The notes: generated by a model from the sequence alone, not told the origin. A stretch of DNA of 9,303 nt from an uncultured Clostridia bacterium (GCA_934776915.1 CAKVNA010000027.1:1-9303), one strand, 5' to 3'; positions 1 to 6,506 are shown, counted from the first letter of the stretch. Translations and numbers: made by a program.

Positions 1-182
1 ACTGTGTAACTAGGGACTGTGTATTTTACTGATATACTAGAATTTGCTTGTTGGTGCGTTGCACCATATATTAAAACTCCGAGGATAGCCATAATGAGTG
101 TATATAGAACGCAAATGGTTATCTTGTTTTGCTTATGATAAAATCTATTCAGCCATAACACAAAGCGTTCATATCTGGTCAT
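1..182 (-). CDS. Partial small membrane protein of unknown function, 5' part only
   Basis: An ATG at 182-180 opens a frame with no stop for 60 codons down to the window edge, so the C-terminus is missing. It is preceded by a good ribosome binding site (AAGGAG at 198-193, 10 nt upstream). The visible peptide begins MTRYERFVLWLNRF, is basic and aromatic up to about residue 20, and then has one strongly hydrophobic segment at about residues 21-40. A hydrophilic stretch rich in Gln, Ser and Thr follows (ATHQQANSSISVKYTVPSYT), read as the extracytoplasmic side. The charge pattern suggests an N-in signal anchor or an uncleaved signal peptide. I do not recognise the family. The gene lies downstream of the MazG-like gene, behind a leader full of hairpins. 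Codon choice (CTG, CTC, CGC) looks a little less AT-biased than in the spore genes, which could hint at a different origin, but 60 codons are too few to judge. Confidence 0.72.
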   Translation of the reverse strand, partial: MTRYERFVLWLNRFYHKQNKITICVLYTLIMAILGVLIYGATHQQANSSISVKYTVPSYT

Positions 183-204
183 TTTAATTACACTCCTTTT
201 CGTC

Positions 205-326
205 AAGCCATGCCATTTATTCGGGTTGCTATTCGCAACCACTCAATTTTTAGGCAGGCTTTCCTCTATCCCAAAAATTTCGCTTCGCTGCTATTTTCGG
301 GAACCCTATCTTTCAAATTTATAGGG
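205..326 (-). promoter_or_regulatory. Structured 5' leader with three hairpins upstream of the membrane protein gene
   Basis: In the minus-strand RNA, three stems follow one another. (1) CCCUAU/AUAGGG, from 326-321 and 309-304, with an 11-nt loop. (2) CCCGAAAAU/AUUUUUGGG, from 301-293 and 278-270. One pair is G-U, which works only if the minus strand is transcribed. (3) AAGCCUGCC/GGCAUGGCUU, from 261-253 and 214-205, with one bulged base; it encloses a perfect hairpin GGUUGC-GAAUA-GCAACC (240-224). The last stem ends a few bases before the AAGGAG ribosome binding site, so it could control translation. Upstream, TATAAT at 365-360 and TTGAAG...TATTAA are only weak promoter candidates. The structure matches no riboswitch class I can name. 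It could be a regulatory RNA, an attenuator or the end of a mobile element. No protein-coding frame of note lies in 183-391. Confidence 0.5.
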
Positions 327-391
327 ATTTGCTTAATATGTTTTTGTTGTGTGTCTTCAATTATATTGGCAGGCACACACTAAAATGATTT

Positions 392-694
392 TCAAGCGTT
401 TTCCTTTATATACACTCCGTTTTTTAGAATGTATTTGCGGTTTTTATTTTTCTCCATTTTGTGTGCAATTTCTTTTTCAAGGTCGAAGTTCAAAATTTCT
501 GCTAGCCCTAAAAGATATATTGCCACATCTGCTAGTTCTTCCCCAAGGTCAGGCTTCTTTTTGAGCCAAGCGTCATATGCTTCTGCCATCTCACCATATG
601 TCAAACAAAACTCCATGTTGACATCTGTTGTATTAAAGCCTTTTTCTTTTTTATTTGCAATAATATCCTTTTGCAACTGCTTTAAATCGACCAC
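392..694 (-). CDS. MazG-like nucleotide pyrophosphohydrolase (100 aa)
   Basis: A small all-alpha NTP pyrophosphohydrolase of the MazG superfamily, which hydrolyses (d)NTPs to (d)NMP and pyrophosphate and is thought to clear unwanted nucleotides. Counting from the GTG start, the acidic metal-binding pattern is visible: E35 and E38 in YGEMAEA, and E52/E53 and D56 in GEELADV. The typical tail KMEKNKNRKY (79-88) follows. The length of about 100 aa fits single-domain members. The frame also opens at an ATG at 769, but I prefer GTG at 694-692: AGAAGG lies 6 nt upstream (706-701), and the region coded by the longer form contains a sigma-A promoter that would place transcription start near 718. The frame ends in TGA at 394-392. 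The substrate cannot be told from sequence. The neighbouring ger genes give no clear link to its role. Confidence 0.85.
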   Translation of the reverse strand: MVDLKQLQKDIIANKKEKGFNTTDVNMEFCLTYGEMAEAYDAWLKKKPDLGEELADVAIYLLGLAEILNFDLEKEIAHKMEKNKNRKYILKNGVYIKENA

Positions 695-724
695 TTTGCA
701 CCTTCTTTCATTAGTAAGCAATTT

Positions 725-753
725 ATTGTAATCAATCGGGAAAATATTGTCAA
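725..753 (-). promoter_or_regulatory. Sigma-A promoter of the MazG-like gene
   Basis: On the minus strand, TTGACA (753-748) is followed after exactly 17 bases by TACAAT (730-725), matching the sigma-A consensus at 11 of 12 positions. Transcription would begin near 718, giving a leader of about 24 nt with AGAAGG before the GTG start. It shows that the MazG-like gene can be expressed separately from the ger operon in vegetative cells. Confidence 0.75.
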
Positions 754-783
754 CATTTTTTCGCAACATTTTAAAATCTTGAA

Positions 784-880
784 TTTTGCACCATAAAAAT
801 CACAAAAAGTGCAATTTTTGCACTTTTTATCTCTTCCAAGGTGCAAATTTTGCACTTTTCCATTTGACAAAAGTGCAAAA
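784..880. repeat. Array of TTTTGCAC/GTGCAA palindromic elements at an exact 32-bp period
   Basis: TTTTGCAC begins at 784, 816 and 848, and GTGCAA begins at 809, 841 and 873. Both series have a spacing of exactly 32 bp. The inner pairs form two 15-bp palindromes, GTGCAATTTTTGCAC (809-823) and GTGCAAATTTTGCAC (841-855), flanked by half-elements at 784-791 and 873-880. The 17-bp stretches between them differ from one another. Thirty-two base pairs is close to three helical turns, so bound proteins would lie on one face of the DNA. The array sits upstream of the MazG-like promoter (about 30 to 130 bp before its -35 box) and just after gerAC. It may be an operator array. Some copies also fold as hairpins in RNA. 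Confidence 0.7.
804..828. terminator. Possible terminator hairpin after the ger operon
   Basis: A perfect 11-bp inverted repeat, AAAAAGTGCAA/TTGCACTTTTT, with a 3-nt loop lies about 95 bp beyond the gerAC stop. In the minus-strand RNA the 3' arm ends in five U, followed by GUGAUUUUU. The symmetry would serve either strand. The stem has only three G-C pairs on each arm, so it is weak for an intrinsic terminator. It is also part of the 32-bp palindromic array, which may be its main role. Confidence 0.35.
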
Positions 881-922
881 GTGGGTATAAAAGTGAAATA
901 TTTAAAACAGGGGTTAAAATTT

Positions 923-2221
923 TTATAACTGTTGATTGATTGTAATTTTGTAGTCAAAGGTTATGTTGTCCAGAAAATATTTGTCTTGTGGCAGAGAGTT
1001 TAGATAGGCTTTAAACTCTTTGTTTTTGAATTTATAAAAGGTTTCATAGCATTTCACAACATCATATTTGTTTTGCTTAAAATGTTCTTCCGCTTGACGA
1101 AGATTGGCAGTTATTTCATTTGTTAGGCGTTGTTTTAGGGTGTCGGTGAATTTCTTGTTTAGTAGGAAATATAAATTTTCCCCAACAGACTGTCCAATAA
1201 TTTCTGTTGCACGCATATTAAGGGTTAGGTCCAAGGTGTAGTGTGGTTTGCCATTAACAAAGGACACATGGGCTTTGCTTGATTTGTCATGAATGTCAAA
1301 ATATATTGACACATCATTGCACTTTTCGTCACTGAAATGGTCAAGTCTATAATTCATATCTCTTATGCTTGGGTTGAAAAACGCAAGATTGGTTGATTGT
1401 TCCTTATTGAGCAGTGCCACGAATTTTGAGTCTTTGATAACAACCTGTTCGCCCGCATTTGACACTTTTTTCTCTCCGCCACCACTTGAGCCACCACTTG
1501 AGCCTCCACTTGACCCGCCACCAGATGACTTATCATTGCCAGATGATGAACTTCCACTAGATCCGCCACCAGATGACTTATCATTGCCAGATGATGAACT
1601 TCCACCAGACCCGCCACCAGAGTTTGAGTCGTCTTCCTTTAGGTCAATAACACTTATTGCAATGGACTTTGACGGAGAAAAAAATGAGTTGTAATAGTCG
1701 CCAATGCTTTTGAAGTCTTGATATCTTCTTTGGTCATTTGAAAAGCCATTGGCATTTAGAATGGTGTAAAATTCGCCATTAAAGTTTTTTACTGCAGACA
1801 AAGTGTCTTTGCTACTTTCCTTTGCACAAAGAAGGACAATGTTGTTTGTGTTTGTCTTTATGCGAATGAAATAGTCCAAAAGTTTGGTCAAATTTTCTTG
1901 GCTTGCCTCTTTATTAAACACCAACGCCCTGCAATGAGCAAACCCCGAAAGTCTTCCCGTTTCAACATTTAAAGTTTCAATGGCTTCTGCCACAGACTTG
2001 CCTTTTGCAGACGACATCTTAAATGTTTTTACACCATCACCTGCATATGGAATGACATATTGAATGGACACTTCATATTCGTCCCCTGATTTGTCAATTC
2101 CAACAGCGGTAACAATATTTTCCGTTCTGCTTTGTTGCGGAATGCTTATTGTTGACGGAAACATTATTACAAGGAGCAAAAGGATAACTATCAAAATTTT
2201 GTTTTTCCACAAATATCTCAT
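923..2221 (-). CDS. gerAC: GerAC-family spore germination receptor C subunit (432 aa), lacking a lipobox cysteine
   Basis: Third subunit of a nutrient germinant receptor, expected on the outer face of the spore inner membrane next to GerAA and GerAB. Residues 8-27 form a hydrophobic signal. The family motif follows (SRTENIVTAVGIDKSGDEYEV, about 31-51), then the N-terminal domain up to about 197. A Gly/Ser/Asn/Asp/Lys linker runs from about 199 to 250, and the C-terminal domain from about 255 to 432. Typical GerAC proteins are about 370 aa lipoproteins. Here there is no Cys after the signal (the first Cys is residue 97), so acylation is not possible and the protein is probably held by its signal anchor. 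The start is firm: the ATG overlaps the gerAB stop by 4 bp (ATGA), and AGGGGG lies 6 nt upstream. The stop is TAA at 925-923. The linker accounts for the extra length. Confidence 0.88.
   Translation of the reverse strand: MRYLWKNKILIVILLLLVIMFPSTISIPQQSRTENIVTAVGIDKSGDEYEVSIQYVIPYAGDGVKTFKMSSAKGKSVAEAIETLNVETGRLSGFAHCRALVFNKEASQENLTKLLDYFIRIKTNTNNIVLLCAKESSKDTLSAVKNFNGEFYTILNANGFSNDQRRYQDFKSIGDYYNSFFSPSKSIAISVIDLKEDDSNSGGGSGGSSSSGNDKSSGGGSSGSSSSGNDKSSGGGSSGGSSGGSSGGGEKKVSNAGEQVVIKDSKFVALLNKEQSTNLAFFNPSIRDMNYRLDHFSDEKCNDVSIYFDIHDKSSKAHVSFVNGKPHYTLDLTLNMRATEIIGQSVGENLYFLLNKKFTDTLKQRLTNEITANLRQAEEHFKQNKYDVVKCYETFYKFKNKEFKAYLNSLPQDKYFLDNITFDYKITINQQL
1479..1620 (-). repeat. In-frame tandem repeats encoding the Gly/Ser linker of GerAC
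   Basis: Three 12-bp units (1479-1490, 1491-1502 and 1503-1514; the first two identical, CCACCACTTGAG on the plus strand) abut a 48-bp repeat. The 48-bp unit occurs at 1515-1562 and 1563-1610, with a third partial copy at 1611-1620. The two full copies are nearly identical at the DNA level. Both unit sizes are multiples of three, so gain or loss of a unit keeps the frame. The 48-bp unit encodes 16 residues of the type GNDKSSGGGSSGSSSS. The near identity points to recent expansion by slippage. Confidence 0.9.
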
Positions 2222-3435
2222 TTTTCGCCCCCTTGCTCAAACTGTTCCCCCACAATCTTAAGTTCCGCCACCTTTTCTTGTCCTTTCAACACTCCTTCTC
2301 TATAGTTTGAATTTTCTATTTTCCGCTTGTCAGTCGCAAAACATTGTTCACCAGCACTTTGCTTTGGACTTTTGAAAAGCGCAAAAAGAAATATAACAAG
2401 TGGCAGTCCATATTGCACCCCTAGTGACGCTTTCCAAAGATATCCTTGAATAATATTGACAGAAAGATAAATATCAAAGTTTATAACTCTGTTTGTCACA
2501 TAAACAAGCAACACTATCAAAACTGCCACTGGTATATGAAACTTGTCACAAATGGACATTCTGAAACAATAAAACGCACCCAAGGCATTCATGGTGAAAA
2601 ATAGGAAAAGAGAAATATCCCAAAGGATAATAAGTATCCAATCAAAGCTCCCCACATCAGACGACAAAGGCATTGTTTGAAGCATATCTGAAATGGCATT
2701 GGTGTGACTAATGGTGTTGTAGTTGTGAACGCTGTAGAATATTGCGACAAAAACAACAACCCCCACAATCGCCCCAAGAATAGAAAGGATAACTCTCATA
2801 TTAAATCTTTTGGTCATTTTTATATTGCCAAAAAAGACCATCATTATTAAATAGTCACCAAACCACATGGCATAAGAAAACACATGTGGCAATTTGCCAA
2901 ATCCAAACTCCATAAATGGAAGCAAGTTGGAAAAGTCTGCCGACAACACCCCTGCCCCCATAGAAACAAACACCCCAAATAGTATAACTGGAGCAAAATA
3001 TTCTATCATGCGAGCAAATGCAGTCACCCCACGCATTGCACACGCAACAACAGCAAACAAAATTGGCACAGCAAACACCAGCCAATTAAAAGTGGTGTAT
3101 AAGTTTTCATTAAGATAAACAAAGTTTGCTTGAAAAATCATGCAACACTTCAAAAGGAAAAAGCAAAAAAAGAAAAACATTATAACTTTTGCAAAAAAAG
3201 TGCCAAAAAGAGTTTTTAAAATTTCAAAAAAAGACTGCTCGGGAAACTTTCTCATAATAAACAAAAAACTTAGTAGCACCAAAAAATCTGCAGAAAGCAA
3301 AACAAGGGCAAAAATATAACTATCCCGTCCCAAATCTTTTGCCATAAGGGTGGGAAGAAGAAGTCCCTTTAGGGTTATAAGGCTTATTATAAGTGTCAAA
3401 ACAAGTTGCCGTGTAGAAACAAGTTTTTTCATCAT
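2218..3435 (-). CDS. gerAB: GerAB-family spore germination permease-like B subunit (405 aa)
   Basis: B subunit of the germinant receptor, related to amino acid permeases of the APC superfamily and, in known receptors, the site of germinant binding. About ten hydrophobic segments are visible: near 9-30, 39-61, 82-107, 117-133, 146-164, 184-203, 213-235, 265-290, 301-320 and 332-354. Characteristic positions include the start (STRQLVLTLIISLITLK) and the conserved loop near LLPFMEFGFGK (171-181). After the last membrane span there is a hydrophilic C-terminal tail of about 50 residues (355-405, rich in Lys, Glu and Gln). The family normally ends close to that span at about 365 aa, so the tail is an extension. 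The gene overlaps gerAA at its start and gerAC at its end, each by ATGA, which implies translational coupling. GAGGGG lies 5 nt before the first ATG; a second ATG follows immediately and is also possible. Confidence 0.9.
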   Translation of the reverse strand: MMKKLVSTRQLVLTLIISLITLKGLLLPTLMAKDLGRDSYIFALVLLSADFLVLLSFLFIMRKFPEQSFFEILKTLFGTFFAKVIMFFFFCFFLLKCCMIFQANFVYLNENLYTTFNWLVFAVPILFAVVACAMRGVTAFARMIEYFAPVILFGVFVSMGAGVLSADFSNLLPFMEFGFGKLPHVFSYAMWFGDYLIMMVFFGNIKMTKRFNMRVILSILGAIVGVVVFVAIFYSVHNYNTISHTNAISDMLQTMPLSSDVGSFDWILIILWDISLFLFFTMNALGAFYCFRMSICDKFHIPVAVLIVLLVYVTNRVINFDIYLSVNIIQGYLWKASLGVQYGLPLVIFLFALFKSPKQSAGEQCFATDKRKIENSNYREGVLKGQEKVAELKIVGEQFEQGGEK

Positions 3436-4889
3436 GTTTTCCCCTCGCTTTTATCTTTTATAACAAGCCTAATATCTTTTTTGTGAGGGATACTCTTTGG
3501 TCTTGTTTTCATTGCAACAAGCGAATCTTTTAAGACAAAATCTTTTTGGTCTTGTGGAATATATGGTGCATATGGTGCAAAAAATGGTGTTTTAAAGCTG
3601 TCCATATTGCAAAGATAGGACACAATGAAAATAAGCCCCAAAACAATGCCATGAAAACCAAGAGTGCCTCCAATTATTGCAAAGACAATTTGCAAAAGTG
3701 AAATTTGTGAACTTAGGTTTGGAATAATATAAACTGTTATAGCACTCAATGCCACAATCATAACCCCAGGTGGACTTACAAGACCTGCTTTTACAGCGGT
3801 ATCTCCAAGTATCAACGCCCCAACAATAGAAATTGCCATACCCAGATACTTTGGCATACGAACACTTGCCTCAAACAAAATGTCAAACAATACTATGATA
3901 AAGATTATTTCCAAAAATGGATTAAGAGGCAAATTTTGAGAGGCGTTGACAATGGTTACAAGAAATTTTATCGGCAAAACTTTGTAGTGATAAAGTTGAA
4001 GTGCAATATACATTCCAGGGAGAAAAATAGAAATAAAAATGCCCATAACACGAATTATTCTAAGAGCAGTTGCTCGGTGAGCATCAGAATAATAGTCATT
4101 GCTACTTTGAAAATCTTCAAAAAAGAGATATGGCACAGTAAGAGCAACGGGAGTTCCGTCAACAAGAATAACAACTCGCCCTTCAAGAAGTTTGGCACAC
4201 GCAACATCAGGTTTTTCGCAATTCCCCACTTGATTAAAAATGGAGTTTGGTCTATCTTCCAAAAGTTTTGTTACATAATAACTATCAATCACACCATCAA
4301 TTTCAACGGAGTTTAGTTTGTCCTTTATTTCCCTTACAACCTCATCTTTTGCAATGTCACAAAAATATATCAAATTTATTCTTGTTTTAGTTCTCTTTCC
4401 CAAAACAATTTCTTCAATCTTTAAGTTTTTTGATGGACATCTCTTTCTAATCAAAGCAACATTTGTGCGCAACACTTCTGTAAAGCCCTCTCGTGGCCCA
4501 CTTATAACAGTGGAGGTTGGAGGCTCTTCAACACTTCGCCCTTCATAAAAAACTGTATTAAAACACAGAGTTTTTTCTTCTCCATCAACAAACAGAATTG
4601 CAAAACCTCTAAACATTTTTTCAAGGGCATCACTTTCTGGCAAAATTTCTCCATTGCAAAGAAACACAACTGAATTTTGCAATTCTTCAAGTGAAAAATT
4701 TTTGCCCTTATAAAGTGACAATGGCTCAACAATGCTCTTATTTATCTCTTGCTGGTTTGCAATTTCGTCAATAAAAACAAGTGACATATCCTTGCCACCA
4801 ACAGAAATTGTTTTTATAATAACATCTTCGTTTTGACAATTTATATTTTTAAATTTTTCTGCCCTTTCGGCAGAGGTCAAAGTATCCAT
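3432..4889 (-). CDS. gerAA: GerAA-family spore germination receptor A subunit (485 aa from the chosen ATG)
   Basis: A subunit of the germinant receptor, with a soluble N-terminal region and a membrane C-terminal half. In the numbering of the longest frame (498 aa), family signatures are EEPPTSTVISGPREGFTEVL (134-153), LRTNVALIRKR (153-163), EDRPNSIF (224-231) and LEGRVVILVDGTP (248-260). Membrane segments follow at about 293-312, 338-353, 361-380, 386-403 and 411-440, with FEASVRMPK at 352-360. The N-terminal boundary is uncertain. The frame is open from a TTG at 4928, but neither that TTG, the GTG at 4925 nor the ATG at 4889 has a ribosome binding site. I chose ATG 4889 because it is the first ATG and follows a sigma-G-like -10 sequence. 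It is the first gene of the ger operon. Receptor genes of this kind are usually made in the forespore under sigma-G. Confidence 0.92.
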   Translation of the reverse strand: MDTLTSAERAEKFKNINCQNEDVIIKTISVGGKDMSLVFIDEIANQQEINKSIVEPLSLYKGKNFSLEELQNSVVFLCNGEILPESDALEKMFRGFAILFVDGEEKTLCFNTVFYEGRSVEEPPTSTVISGPREGFTEVLRTNVALIRKRCPSKNLKIEEIVLGKRTKTRINLIYFCDIAKDEVVREIKDKLNSVEIDGVIDSYYVTKLLEDRPNSIFNQVGNCEKPDVACAKLLEGRVVILVDGTPVALTVPYLFFEDFQSSNDYYSDAHRATALRIIRVMGIFISIFLPGMYIALQLYHYKVLPIKFLVTIVNASQNLPLNPFLEIIFIIVLFDILFEASVRMPKYLGMAISIVGALILGDTAVKAGLVSPPGVMIVALSAITVYIIPNLSSQISLLQIVFAIIGGTLGFHGIVLGLIFIVSYLCNMDSFKTPFFAPYAPYIPQDQKDFVLKDSLVAMKTRPKSIPHKKDIRLVIKDKSEGKT

Positions 4890-4894
4890 AAATG

Positions 4895-4923
4895 TAGTAT
4901 GCAAATGATAAAAAAAATTATCC
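4895..4923 (-). promoter_or_regulatory. Possible sigma-G promoter of the ger operon
   Basis: On the minus strand, GGATA (4923-4919) and CATACTA (4901-4895) are separated by 17 bases. CATACTA fits the sigma-G -10 form CATnnTA, and GGATA differs by one base from the -35 form G(A/C)ATA. Transcription would begin at or next to the ATG at 4889, giving a transcript without a leader, which agrees with the missing ribosome binding site. Short motifs of this kind arise by chance in AT-rich DNA, so this is only a candidate. Upstream in the same gap (4929-4994) there is a 14-bp palindrome, ACATTGGACAATGT (4967-4980). Confidence 0.35.
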
Positions 4924-4994
4924 ACCAAGCAGGCACAATATATGTCAAAATAAGGAAAATATTGTCACATTGGACAATGTTTGTAACATAAAAT

Positions 4995-5141
4995 TGTGGA
5001 TAAGTGGATAACTTTTGTGTATAACTGTGTATTTATTCACCAAATTGATTAAAAATTCAAACTCTTATGCAATTTTCGTCTATTTTCTGTTTTGCTTTAT
5101 GCATAAGCATGAATATTATAAAATTTTTGTTTTGTTGATAA
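4995..5141. other. Cluster of DnaA-box-like 9-mers between tilS and the ger operon
   Basis: One perfect DnaA box, TGTGGATAA (4995-5003), is followed in the same orientation by AGTGGATAA (5003-5011, one mismatch), TGTGTATAA (5016-5024, allowed by TTATnCACA) and TGTGTATTT (5026-5034, two mismatches). TGTTGATAA (5133-5141, one mismatch) lies further on. In the opposite orientation there is TTATTCACC (5033-5041), and TTATCCACC (4918-4926) at the gerAA frame start; each has one mismatch. Four boxes in 40 bp is far denser than expected by chance. The neighbouring 5042-5132 is very AT-rich and contains a near-palindrome (TGCTTTATGCATAAGCA, 5093-5109). A DnaA-responsive control or titration site is the most economical reading. 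No dnaA or dnaN gene is present. Confidence 0.55.
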
Positions 5142-5152
5142 CTTTTTATGCT

Positions 5153-6499
5153 TTATTTTTTGTTTGGAATTGCCTTGCCGGATATAACATAAGCAAACTT
5201 TGTTTCTTCGTCGAGTTTAACTTTGTCACTAATTTCAACCCCCAAAATGCACAAGATTTCATTCCCGCTTGCAAGAACAGGCAAAGTTTCTCTTACTCGA
5301 AGTGGAATTTTCTTGTCGATAAGATAATTTTTGAGCGTCTTTGTTCCACCGCCAAATTTTGTAAAGCTATCCCCCGCTTTTCTAACACGCCAAACTGCAT
5401 TTTCTGGCACTTTTTTGGCGTCAATCATAAGGGCGTTTTCTCTTGGTTCAAGTTTATTTGTGCGTTTTACAGAAATTTCATAAATGCCCGCAAAGTCGGT
5501 CTTGCCAGTTTTAAGTGCAAACACTTCAGAAATAATTTTCTTTTGAGTTTTGTAAAGAGTAATGTAGTCATATTCTCTTTGAGCGACAAGACCGTTTGGA
5601 AGATTTATTTTCTTGCCGTTTTCGCTTTCTGCTAGGTCAAAAATCATATCAATATGTTTTCTTTCAATATCTTTTGTAACATTGATTTTTGAAAGTGCAT
5701 CAAAGACAATTCTTGAAGAAACACTTTTTGCATAGTGAAAATAGATAAGTGGCACTTTTGCCATGTCGCCCATAATGATAATTCCGTCATGGCTTGTGTG
5801 GCTTAAAATATATTCGTTGTCCTCTCTGCAACTTTTGCCAAATTGAACAATGTTATTTTCTGCCCCTTCCCAACGCTTTTTAAGTTCTGGAATGACAACA
5901 TTTCTAAGATAATTTCTGTTGTAGGTGATGTCACTATTTGTTTCATCTTCCACATATTCTACAAAGTTTGTTCCGCAATAACGCACAATATCGTCTTTTG
6001 AAATGTCAAGGAAAGGTCTGACATAATTGTTTCTAACATATTCCATGCCGCCAGCCCCGCTTAGCCCTGCCCCACGCAAAATGTGCATAAGGATTGTTTC
6101 TGCTTGGTCGCCTCTGTGGTGAGCAAGAGCAATTTTGTCAACCTTGTTTTCTTTCAAAAGTCTTTCAAACACTTCATATCTTGCTTGTCTTGCACCGTCT
6201 TCAATTCCAATGCTTCTTTCGCTTGCAATTCTTCCTGCATCAACAGTAAAAACAAGACAAGGAATCCCATGTTCCTTGCACCAAGTCCTTACAAACAGTG
6301 CGTCACCCATAGATTTTTCGCCACGGAGCATATGGTCAACAGTGATTGCCATAACGCTTATATCCAAATTATCCTTGTTTTCAAACAAGAAGTGCAAAAG
6401 AGCCATGGAGTCTGCACCGCCCGAAACGGCAACCCCCACAACATCTCCCGCATGAAACATTTTTGTTTTTTTAATAACTTCGTAAACTTCTTTTTCCAT
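5153..6499 (-). CDS. tilS: tRNA(Ile)-lysidine synthetase TilS (448 aa)
   Basis: Cytoplasmic ATP-dependent enzyme that joins lysine to C34 of the CAU-anticodon tRNA(Ile), changing both its codon reading (AUG to AUA) and its charging (Met to Ile); it is essential in most bacteria. The PP-loop SGGADS lies at 26-31. The motif AHHRGDQAETILMHILRGAG lies at 126-145, RPFLDISK at 161-168 and the DETNSD segment at 185-190. The TilS-specific C-terminal domain is visible at about 369-426 (RVRKAGDSFTKFGGGTKTLK, then IPLRVRETLPVLASGNEILC). The length is normal. The start is ATG 6499, matching the usual short distance to the PP-loop, but no ribosome binding site precedes it and a -10 box lies only 7 nt away. 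The order spoIIE then tilS is common in Bacillota. The stop is TAA at 5155-5153. Confidence 0.96.
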   Translation of the reverse strand: MEKEVYEVIKKTKMFHAGDVVGVAVSGGADSMALLHFLFENKDNLDISVMAITVDHMLRGEKSMGDALFVRTWCKEHGIPCLVFTVDAGRIASERSIGIEDGARQARYEVFERLLKENKVDKIALAHHRGDQAETILMHILRGAGLSGAGGMEYVRNNYVRPFLDISKDDIVRYCGTNFVEYVEDETNSDITYNRNYLRNVVIPELKKRWEGAENNIVQFGKSCREDNEYILSHTSHDGIIIMGDMAKVPLIYFHYAKSVSSRIVFDALSKINVTKDIERKHIDMIFDLAESENGKKINLPNGLVAQREYDYITLYKTQKKIISEVFALKTGKTDFAGIYEISVKRTNKLEPRENALMIDAKKVPENAVWRVRKAGDSFTKFGGGTKTLKNYLIDKKIPLRVRETLPVLASGNEILCILGVEISDKVKLDEETKFAYVISGKAIPNKK

Positions 6500-6506
6500 G
6501 ATTGCA

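Noticed and set aside
205..326. RNase P RNA or c-di-GMP-I riboswitch
   Set aside because: AGAGGAAAGCC recalls the RNase P GAGGAAAGUCC motif and parts of the c-di-GMP-I core, but the region is far too short for RNase P and the other conserved segments of both classes are missing.
784..880. Small CRISPR-like array
   Set aside because: The repeats are 15 bp and the intervals 17 bp, both too short for CRISPR, the repeats vary, and no cas gene is present.
682..957. Minus-strand 91-codon frame between gerAC and the MazG-like gene
   Set aside because: It spans the repeat array and the MazG promoter, overlaps the end of gerAC in another frame and has no recognisable domain.
1365..1694. Plus-strand proline/aspartate-rich frame
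   Set aside because: It is the antisense reading of the Gly/Ser repeat of gerAC; the repeat keeps it open.
4918..5141. Chromosomal replication origin
   Set aside because: No dnaA or dnaN lies nearby and the genes on both sides run leftward, so an origin here would put tilS and spoIIE head-on to replication. A regulatory or titration cluster fits better.
5015..5635. Plus-strand frame of 206 codons
   Set aside because: Most of it is antisense to tilS, it shows no family motif, and its start lies within the DnaA-box cluster without a ribosome binding site.
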